Source: Xanthobacteraceae bacterium (GTDB taxonomy: Bacteria > Pseudomonadota > Alphaproteobacteria > Rhizobiales > Xanthobacteraceae). Taken from it: a stretch of DNA of 7,598 nt. The stretch's first letter is position 1, and the number at the start of each line of letters is the position of its first letter. The DNA lies in the NCBI GenBank assembly GCA_030039655.1, contig JASHVC010000292.1, positions 1 through 7,598 on the forward strand. Reading direction: 5' to 3'. The position numbers and the translations under genes are program-made. Below are positions 1 through 5,460 of this stretch, in pieces. The notes below the pieces were generated by a model, which had not been told where the DNA came from, did not search any database, and worked only from the letters and a program-made list of their open reading frames with translations.

Positions 1-936
1 TCGCGCACGGCCGATAATCTTTACTGGCTCGCTCGCTACGTTGAGCGAGCTGAATATCTCGCGCGCATTCTCGACACCACGCTGCGTTTGACCGCGTTGC
101 CGCTCGCCTATGTGGGCGAAACCAACGAATGGGAATCGGCGGTCGCCACTGCCGGCTGCGCCAATGCCTTCTTCGCCGCCCACGACGAGGCGAACGAAGA
201 AACCGTCACGGATTTTCTGGCATTTTCGCCGACCAATCCGTCTTCGATCCGCAACTGTTTCGAAAGCGCACGCTTGAACGCGCGCTCGGTGCGCACCGCG
301 CTTACGATCGAGATGTGGGACACCATCAACGGCGCCTGGCTCGAGCTTAAAAAGTGGGGCAATGGCCCATCCTCGCGTGAAGAGTTAGCGCACTTCCTGC
401 GTTGGGTGCTTGAATCGTCGCTACGCTTTGACGGCTCCGCCTACCGGACCATGCTACGCAACGACGCCTACTGGTTCTCGCGGCTCGGTGTCTATATGGA
501 GCGCGCCGACAACACCGCGCGCATCCTCGACGTGAAATACCACCTGCTGCTGCCCGCCCAAGAGCACATCGGCGGGCCACTCGATTATTTCCAGTGGTCG
601 TCGATCCTGAGATCGGTGTCGGCGCTGACCGCTTACCACTGGGTCTACCGGGAGAACGTCAAGCCGTGGCTGGTGGCCGATCTCCTCATGCTCAAGGACG
701 AAATGCCGCGCTCGCTGGCAAACTGCTATGACAACCTCGTGCAAAACCTCGACCGCATCGCCCAGGCCTATGGCCGTCAAGGACCGGCGCAGCGCCAGGC
801 GCGCGCCGTGCGTGCGCGGCTGGAGAACAGCCGAATCGACGAGATTTTCCAGACCGGACTGCACGAATTCATCGACGATTTCATCGAGGACAACAATCGC
901 CTGGGCACGGCTGTCGCGCAGCAGTACCTGATGTAG
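1..936 (+). CDS. Alpha-E (DUF403) domain protein, 5' end cut by window
   Basis: The reading frame is open from base 1 to the TAG at 934-936, giving 311 visible residues. The first residues, SRTADNLYWLARYVERAE, match the usual start of alpha-E family proteins after about two or three residues, so almost the whole protein (family length about 310) is present. It is predicted to be soluble and nearly all helical. A second copy of the N-terminal motif occurs at residues 157-177 (YWFSR, MERAD, ARILD). The family is uncharacterised biochemically. It is almost always encoded beside a circularly permuted ATP-grasp ligase and a transglutaminase-like protein, and is predicted to assist an amidoligase/peptide-tag pathway. 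Here it precedes a transglutaminase-like gene and Anbu, which fits that cluster. The ATP-grasp gene would be expected just upstream, outside the window. The TTG at 88 is an internal codon, not a start. Confidence 0.93.
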   Translation, partial: SRTADNLYWLARYVERAEYLARILDTTLRLTALPLAYVGETNEWESAVATAGCANAFFAAHDEANEETVTDFLAFSPTNPSSIRNCFESARLNARSVRTALTIEMWDTINGAWLELKKWGNGPSSREELAHFLRWVLESSLRFDGSAYRTMLRNDAYWFSRLGVYMERADNTARILDVKYHLLLPAQEHIGGPLDYFQWSSILRSVSALTAYHWVYRENVKPWLVADLLMLKDEMPRSLANCYDNLVQNLDRIAQAYGRQGPAQRQARAVRARLENSRIDEIFQTGLHEFIDDFIEDNNRLGTAVAQQYLM

Positions 937-938
937 CG

Positions 939-980
939 ATGTCAGGGGTCAGGCGTCAGGCATCAGGGATCAGTAATCGG
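939..980 (+). repeat. Degenerate heptamer array, left arm (6 units)
   Basis: Six consecutive 7-bp units of form NNRTCAG follow the alpha-E stop codon after two bases: ATGTCAG, GGGTCAG, GCGTCAG, GCATCAG, GGATCAG, TAATCGG. The RTCAG core is kept and the first two bases vary. The array is non-coding. Similar short degenerate repeats are scattered between genes in some Hyphomicrobiales (recalled, not searched). Confidence 0.85.
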
Positions 981-1030
981 GACCAAGAAGACGGCACTGC
1001 TACGCGCATTTATTCTTTATTGAACGCCTT

Positions 1031-1086
1031 CTGATCTCTGATTACTGATTACCGACTCCTGACGCCTGATCCCTGACTCCCGACAT
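1031..1086 (-). repeat. Degenerate heptamer array, right arm (8 units, inverted)
   Basis: Eight consecutive 7-bp units carry the same motif on the opposite strand: CTGATCT, CTGATTA, CTGATTA, CCGACTC, CTGACGC, CTGATCC, CTGACTC, CCGACAT. The reverse complement of the left arm aligns with the last six units with about 33 of 42 positions matching. The two arms could therefore fold into a long imperfect hairpin around a 50-base spacer (981-1030). The final unit ends inside the ATG of the next gene. Confidence 0.85.
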
Positions 1087-1888
1087 GCGCATCCGCATCG
1101 CCCATAGCACGGTCTATCGCTACGACCCGCCGGCCGCAGGCGCGATCCAGGTGCTGCGGCTTTCGCCCCGCAATCACGAGGGCCAATATGTGGTGGGCTG
1201 GCGCATCGATGTATTTCCGGACGCACGCCTTGCCCCCCATGAGGACGCCTTCGGCAACCTCGCGCACGTATTCACGGCCGACGGGCCGCTTGAAGAGTTG
1301 CGCGTCGAGGTCGACGGACAGGTAGAGACGCAGAACACCGATGGAGTCGTCCGCGGCACCGTCGAGCGGTTTCCGCCGAGCCTGTTCCTGCGCGACACCG
1401 CCCTCACGCAAAGCGATGCCGCAATCTGCGAATTTGCACAGTCGATCCGCGCCGTGGGGAAGGGTCAGGTTCTTGCCGAACTGCACGCGCTGCTAGACCG
1501 GCTGCATGACGAATGGACGCATGACCTTGCTCCGAGGGATGCGGCAGCCAATGCGGCAAAGGCATTCGAGCGCAAGAGTGGTACGGCTGCGGACCTCGCC
1601 CACATCTTCATTGGCGCGGCGCACAGACTCGGCATCCCCGCGCGTTTTGTCGCCGGCTATTTTCACCAAGCCGATGCCGGCGAGGAGCAATCGGGCCACG
1701 CCTGGGCGGAAGCCTATGTGGACGATCTTGGCTGGGTAGGCTTCGATCCGGCCAACGGCTTCTGCCCGATGGATGCTCACGTCCGCGTTGCCGTAGGGCT
1801 TGACGGCCTTGGGGCCGCCCCGCTGCGCGGCACGCGCTATGGCCTCGGCGCCGAGACGCTTGAGATCGCCATCAAGGTCGGTCAGTGA
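1085..1888 (+). CDS. Transglutaminase-like protein lacking the catalytic cysteine
   Basis: The 267-residue product has a bacterial transglutaminase N-terminal region (about 1-80, opening MRIRIAHSTVYRYDPP) and a transglutaminase-like core (about 155-225). The ATG is chosen because the N-terminus matches the family start exactly. No Shine-Dalgarno sequence precedes it, since the heptamer array abuts the codon. Family members in this context carry a G-x-C-Q-D motif with the nucleophile. Here the aligned stretch is G166-T-A-A-D170, so Ala168 stands where Cys is expected. The other triad members appear intact: His205 in SGHAWAEAY and Asp221 in VGFDPANG. The core fold, including GIPARFVAGY, is well kept, so this looks like a maintained protein rather than a decaying gene. 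It is probably a catalytically dead or altered member that binds a peptide or scaffolds the alpha-E/ATP-grasp/Anbu system. Family assignment is secure; loss of activity is inferred from the alignment. Confidence 0.9.
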   Translation: MRIRIAHSTVYRYDPPAAGAIQVLRLSPRNHEGQYVVGWRIDVFPDARLAPHEDAFGNLAHVFTADGPLEELRVEVDGQVETQNTDGVVRGTVERFPPSLFLRDTALTQSDAAICEFAQSIRAVGKGQVLAELHALLDRLHDEWTHDLAPRDAAANAAKAFERKSGTAADLAHIFIGAAHRLGIPARFVAGYFHQADAGEEQSGHAWAEAYVDDLGWVGFDPANGFCPMDAHVRVAVGLDGLGAAPLRGTRYGLGAETLEIAIKVGQ

Positions 1889-1918
1889 TTGCAATAGCTT
1901 ACCGCGAATCACTATAAA
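1889..1918 (+). promoter_or_regulatory. Possible sigma-70-type promoter for Anbu
   Basis: TTGCAA (1889-1894) and TATAAA (1913-1918) are separated by 18 bases and lie 27 bases before the Anbu start codon. The -10 matches the consensus at five of six positions and the -35 at four of six. This would let Anbu be transcribed apart from the upstream genes, although read-through is also likely. It is a sequence match only. Confidence 0.4.
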
Positions 1919-1945
1919 GACGCGCGAGCTGGGAGTTGGCGGACG

Positions 1946-2692
1946 ATGACCTATTGTGGCGGCATTCTGGTGCGCGAGGGGCTGGTCATGTTTGCCGACA
2001 CGCGCACCAACGCGGGCGTCGATAACATCTCAACCTTCCGCAAGCTGCACGTCTTCAAGGACCCGAAGAAGCGCATCATGGCGATCGCTACCGCCGGGAA
2101 CCTGTCCATCAGTCAGTCGGTACTGAGCATCCTCACCGAAGGCTACGACAATCTGGAGACCGGCGAGCACGAGACGCTGATGAACTCGCGTACCATGTTC
2201 CAGGCCGCCCAGCGCGTCGGTCATGTGGTCCGCATGATTCATTCGACCGAAGGAAAGGCCTTGGAAGCCGCCGACGTGACGTTCGACGTGTCCTTCTTGT
2301 TCGGCGGGCAGATCATGGGCGAGCGCATGCGGCTGTTCATGATCTACTCGGCCGGCAATTTCATCGAGTGCACCACCGACACGCCCTATTTGCAGATCGG
2401 CGAACACAAATACGGCAAGCCGGTGCTCGACCGCGCGGTGAACTACGAGATGGACCTCTACGACGCGTTGAAAGTGGGGCTGGTTTCCATCGACTCCACC
2501 ATGCGATCGAATTTGAGCGTCGGCATGCCGATCGATCTTTTGGTCGTGCGGCGTGACGCCTGCGAGGCCGAGTTGATCTACCGTATCGAGCCCGGCGAAC
2601 CCTATTTCACCGATCTGCGCGAACGCTGGTCAGCCGCGCTACGTGCCGCCCACATCGGCATTCCACGCCCACCTTACGGCCGCCGGGCCTGA
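1946..2692 (+). CDS. anbu: Anbu, proteasome-type Ntn-hydrolase peptidase
   Basis: The 248-residue product matches Anbu, the ancestral beta subunit related to HslV and 20S proteasome beta subunits. It starts MTYCGGILVREGLVMFADTR. Removal of Met1 would expose Thr2 as the N-terminal nucleophile. Asp18 (in FADTRTNAG) and Lys33 (in STFRKLHVF) fit the other conserved active-site residues, equal to Thr1, Asp17 and Lys32 of the mature chain. Anbu assembles into cytosolic helical or ring-like oligomers. Its substrate is unknown, and its genes cluster with ATP-grasp, alpha-E and transglutaminase-like genes as here. GGGAG at 1931-1935 is a plausible ribosome binding site 10 bases before ATG. The C-terminus, with DLRERWSAALRAAH and IPRPPY, is canonical, so this copy is intact. 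Its last 176 bases are duplicated downstream, and the TGA stop lies at the repeat junction. Confidence 0.95.
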   Translation: MTYCGGILVREGLVMFADTRTNAGVDNISTFRKLHVFKDPKKRIMAIATAGNLSISQSVLSILTEGYDNLETGEHETLMNSRTMFQAAQRVGHVVRMIHSTEGKALEAADVTFDVSFLFGGQIMGERMRLFMIYSAGNFIECTTDTPYLQIGEHKYGKPVLDRAVNYEMDLYDALKVGLVSIDSTMRSNLSVGMPIDLLVVRRDACEAELIYRIEPGEPYFTDLRERWSAALRAAHIGIPRPPYGRRA

Positions 2693-2915
2693 GCGTCGGC
2701 ATGGCGATCAATCTTTTGGTCGCTCCACGGGATACTTACGACGCGGAGTTGATCTACCGCATCGAGGCTGGAGAGCTCTATTTCACCGATCTGCGCGAGC
2801 GCTGGTCAGCCGCGCTACGTGCCGCCCACATCGGCATTCCACGCCCACCTTACGGCCGCCGGGCCTGAGCGTCGGCATGGCGATCAATCTTTTGGTCGCT
2901 CCTGGGGATACTTAC
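2515..2915 (+). repeat. Tandem 176-bp repeat of the Anbu 3' end (2 full copies plus 49 bp)
   Basis: Copies begin at 2515, 2691 and 2867, a period of exactly 176 bp. Copy 1 is the functional Anbu C-terminus. Copies 1 and 2 differ at about 20 positions in the first 109 bases, then are identical from 2624 to 2690. The stretch 2624-2739 matches 2800-2915 with only two mismatches (2727-2728). Each junction falls in TGAGCG, where the stop TGA of one copy overlaps the TTGAGC found inside the gene. Since 176 is not a multiple of 3, successive copies are in different frames. Confidence 0.95.
2691..2868 (+). pseudogene. Diverged Anbu C-terminal fragment
   Basis: Reading from AGC at 2692 in the Anbu register gives SVGMAINLLVAPRDTYDAEL, continuing through YRIEAGELYF to the same C-terminus as Anbu, ending RRPA-like at GRRA and TGA (2866-2868). 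An ATG at 2701 would allow a 55-residue peptide, but no ribosome binding site is evident. Compared with the intact gene, sixteen codons differ: seven synonymously and nine by amino acid, several conservatively. This suggests the segment once evolved as part of a working Anbu gene. It lacks the N-terminal Thr, Asp and Lys and cannot be a peptidase. A third start of the same segment (2867-2915) breaks off after APGDTY with a TGA. Confidence 0.8.
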
Positions 2916-3024
2916 TGAGCTGACGGAAGCTCAAAGCCCACAACACTAAATCCTAATTACGAATATTTACTCCAAATTAACGGCCCACGTCGGGATTAGT
3001 GCGGGTTTCCCGCCGGATGCGACA

Positions 3025-3053
3025 TTCACAAGGGAACGCAAGCGATTTGCAAT
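3025..3053 (+). promoter_or_regulatory. Possible promoter for the GGDEF-EAL gene
   Basis: TTCACA (3025-3030, five of six to the -35 consensus) and TGCAAT (3048-3053, four of six to the -10) are 17 bases apart. They would start transcription near 3060, leaving a leader of about 43 bases. This is a consensus match only. Confidence 0.35.
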
Positions 3054-3090
3054 GTTTCTTTCCTAAAGTCCCAACGAGCCCAAACATTTA

Positions 3091-3098
3091 AAGGGTGG
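3091..3098 (+). promoter_or_regulatory. Ribosome binding site selecting a GTG start
   Basis: AAGGGTGG ends four bases before the GTG at 3103. The next in-frame candidate, ATG at 3127, has no purine-rich site ahead of it, which favours the GTG. Confidence 0.6.
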
Positions 3099-3102
3099 AA
3101 GC

Positions 3103-5376
3103 GTGCCGAATCCGGCGCCAGCGCGCATGGCCGCGGAAAGTAAAGTGTCGCGGTGGGACCGCGTCCGCGTGAATTTGGTCGTGCCTGTCGGCGTAATCGT
3201 CGCAGTGGCCATCGTCTGTGTTGTTCTCGCGGTGCTCACCGCCGCCCAGCGTGCCGATGAGGTCGCCTTCAACCGCGAACAACAGCTGATACGCCAAGCG
3301 ATCACCAACAACGGCGAGCGGGTGCTGCGGCAAGTGGAAAGCGCCGCGGAAACGCCGCGAGCCGTCGGGTCAATCCGCACCGCTTACGACCCGCAATGGG
3401 TGCAGCGGCGCATTGGCAATTGGTTGCAGACGTTCTTCAAGCATGATGTCGTGGTGCTCGTCGATGGCTCCGATCAAATAACATACACGAACTCGCCTAC
3501 CGCGTCCGAGGCGTCGTCCGCCGCTGACCTGCGCGTGAATATTGCCCAGGCGCTCGATCTGTTACGCGGGCGAGCTAGCGCGCTTCCCGGTCATGCGCTC
3601 GTCGTGACGCCCAAGCGGGATCCCTTGCATCCAGGGCGCGCCGCCGCGCTGATCCAGCGATTCCAGAACCGGCCCGCAATCGTGGCCGCAGTCGCAGTCG
3701 GCACCGGGGCCGATCTCGCCTCCGGCAACGCGGGCGCGCCGATCGTCGTCTCCGCGAAATTCATCGACGAAGCGATGCTGCGTGAGATAGGCAGCGACCT
3801 GCAAATCTCGGAGCTGCACGAGCTCAAAGATCCTACGAGCGCCGGCCGCGACCAGAGCACCGAACTGACCGACTCGGCCGGCGACCAGATCGCACGCTTT
3901 GCCTGGAAGCCGACCACGCCGGGGCGCCAGATTTTGACGAGCATCGCGCCATTCATCGCCATCGCGCTGGCCGGCTTCGCACTGCTAGTCGGACAAGTGA
4001 TGCGCTACATGCGGCGCACGGCAGAGGCCATAGAGGCCGGTGAATCGCGGCTGCGCCACCTGGCCATGCACGATCCAGTCTGCGGCCTGCCCAACCGCAT
4101 CTTCTTCGGCGAGCGGTTGGAGGCCGCGATCGAGGAGGTTCGCGCCGGCGGTCCGACGGCTGCTGTCTTCTACATCGATCTCGATCACTTCAAGGACGTC
4201 AACGACACGCTGGGCCATCACATCGGCGACGCGCTCATCCTCAACGTCACCCGGCGCTTGAGCCACATCATGCGCGGCAACGATCTCGTCGCCCGGCTCG
4301 GCGGTGACGAATTTGCCATCATCACCACGTGCGACTCCGACGCCAATTCGCTGCAAACAATCGCCGGGCGCATCATCGCCGCCGTCTGTGCCCCCTACTC
4401 CATCCACGGCCACAACATCATCATCGGCGCTTCGATCGGCATCGCGGTCATCGGCGCCCCCGCGCGCGATGCTGCTGACGTGCTGCGCTATGCCGACATG
4501 GCGCTCTACCGGGCCAAGAACGAAGGCCGCAACCGCGCCTGCATTTACGATGCGGCCATGGACGCCGATCTCTCCAATCGCAAGCTGCTCGAGGGCGATC
4601 TGCTGCGAGCGATTCAGAACGACGGCCTCAGCGCTGTCTACCAGCCGATCGTCAATGCCAGCGGCGAAAGCGTGATCGGCGTCGAGGCGCTGGCGCGCTG
4701 GACTCATCCGTCCATGGGCGAAATTCCGCCCTCGCAGTTTATTCCAATCGCCGAGCATTCGGGGCTCATCATCGAGCTCGGCGAGTGGATGTTGCGGCGC
4801 GCCTGCCTTGAGGGCCGTAACTGGCCGGGCTTGACCATCGCAGTCAACGTCTCGCCGCTGCAATTCCGCCGTGCCGACTTTGTGGAAGTCGTCGAGCGCA
4901 TCGTCAAAGAAACCGAATTCGACCCCAACCGCCTCGAACTTGAACTCACCGAAACCACGCTGCTCGGCAACCTGGAGAGCGCGGAACTGTCGATGGTGCG
5001 GCTTAAAGCCGTCGGCGTGCGCTTCGCGCTCGACGATTTCGGCACCGGTTATTCGAGCCTGCTCTATCTGCGCCGCTTCCCGTTCGACAAGCTTAAGATC
5101 GATTCGAGCTTCGTGCGCTCGATCGAGAAGGCGCCCGACGCCGCAGCCATCGTGCATGCCGTGGTCAGCCTCGGCCGCGGACTCGGCATGAAGGTAACGG
5201 CTGAGGGCGTGGAGAACGCCGAGCAGCATCTGTTCCTGCGCGCTGCTGGCATACACTCGATGCAGGGCTACCGCTTCGGCAGACCCGGACCTGCGGCCGA
5301 CATCAGCAGGCGACTCTCCTCGCCTGAGGACTACCGCCTCGACAGTCCCGATCTGGAAGTCGCGATGGCGAGCTAG
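3103..5376 (+). CDS. Membrane-bound GGDEF-EAL c-di-GMP enzyme with CHASE4-like sensor
   Basis: The 757-residue product has a basic N-terminus, a membrane helix (about 23-47), a periplasmic region of about 230 residues, a second helix (about 277-299), then GGDEF and EAL domains in the cytoplasm. The periplasmic part resembles CHASE4, with a helix carrying FNREQQLI and later VVVLVDGSDQITY. The diguanylate cyclase signature GGDEF is intact at 400-404, and RGND at 391-394 forms the product-inhibition I-site five residues ahead. The phosphodiesterase domain keeps EAL (528-530), ELTET (614-618), DDFGTGYSS (644-652), KID (665-667), AEGVE (700-704) and QGY (721-723). Both activities are therefore possible, and net direction cannot be read from sequence. 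Its role would be to convert an unknown periplasmic signal into c-di-GMP level, affecting motility, biofilm or attachment. The gene is preceded by its own candidate promoter. The next gene begins 84 bases downstream on the same strand. Confidence 0.95.
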   Translation: MPNPAPARMAAESKVSRWDRVRVNLVVPVGVIVAVAIVCVVLAVLTAAQRADEVAFNREQQLIRQAITNNGERVLRQVESAAETPRAVGSIRTAYDPQWVQRRIGNWLQTFFKHDVVVLVDGSDQITYTNSPTASEASSAADLRVNIAQALDLLRGRASALPGHALVVTPKRDPLHPGRAAALIQRFQNRPAIVAAVAVGTGADLASGNAGAPIVVSAKFIDEAMLREIGSDLQISELHELKDPTSAGRDQSTELTDSAGDQIARFAWKPTTPGRQILTSIAPFIAIALAGFALLVGQVMRYMRRTAEAIEAGESRLRHLAMHDPVCGLPNRIFFGERLEAAIEEVRAGGPTAAVFYIDLDHFKDVNDTLGHHIGDALILNVTRRLSHIMRGNDLVARLGGDEFAIITTCDSDANSLQTIAGRIIAAVCAPYSIHGHNIIIGASIGIAVIGAPARDAADVLRYADMALYRAKNEGRNRACIYDAAMDADLSNRKLLEGDLLRAIQNDGLSAVYQPIVNASGESVIGVEALARWTHPSMGEIPPSQFIPIAEHSGLIIELGEWMLRRACLEGRNWPGLTIAVNVSPLQFRRADFVEVVERIVKETEFDPNRLELELTETTLLGNLESAELSMVRLKAVGVRFALDDFGTGYSSLLYLRRFPFDKLKIDSSFVRSIEKAPDAAAIVHAVVSLGRGLGMKVTAEGVENAEQHLFLRAAGIHSMQGYRFGRPGPAADISRRLSSPEDYRLDSPDLEVAMAS

Positions 5377-5460
5377 GCGGCGCCGGCATGGCGCGCAAGA
5401 TCGGCGATCCGTGACATCGGAGCTTGGCTGTGCAATCACTGGCGCATTCCAGGTTTCATC

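Larger units (their letters stand above)
2916..3102. other. Intergenic region before the GGDEF-EAL gene
   Basis: With the repeat remnants upstream, no intact gene lies between 2693 and 3102. The last 187 bases are single-copy. They hold a small hairpin at 2916-2933 (TGAGCT, six-base loop, AGCTCA) with no T-run, an AT-rich stretch at about 2938-2983, a short GCGGG-TTT-CCCGC hairpin at 3001-3013, and the candidate promoter and ribosome binding site listed separately. No RNA gene was recognised. Confidence 0.6.

Noticed and set aside
939..1086. CRISPR-like array
   Set aside because: Units are 7 bp, contiguous and inverted across the spacer. There are no unique spacers of the right length and no cas genes.
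2687..2700. Possible -1 frameshift fusing Anbu to the second C-terminus
   Set aside because: A -1 slip at GCC-TGA would join the frames, but there is no slippery heptamer or stimulatory structure, and the result would be two C-termini in series with no known parallel.
2643..2918. Plus-strand open frame of 91 codons over the repeats
   Set aside because: It reads copy 1 and copy 2 out of frame and only the last residues match Anbu. The open frame is a by-product of the 176-bp period.
2916..2933. Hairpin TGAGCT / AGCTCA as an Anbu terminator
   Set aside because: A six-pair stem of moderate strength with no following T-run. It begins where the third repeat copy breaks off, so it may be accidental.
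5380..5394. GCGCC-GGCAT-GGCGC hairpin after the GGDEF-EAL gene
   Set aside because: The stem is only five pairs and no T-run follows, so it is not a convincing terminator in GC-rich DNA.
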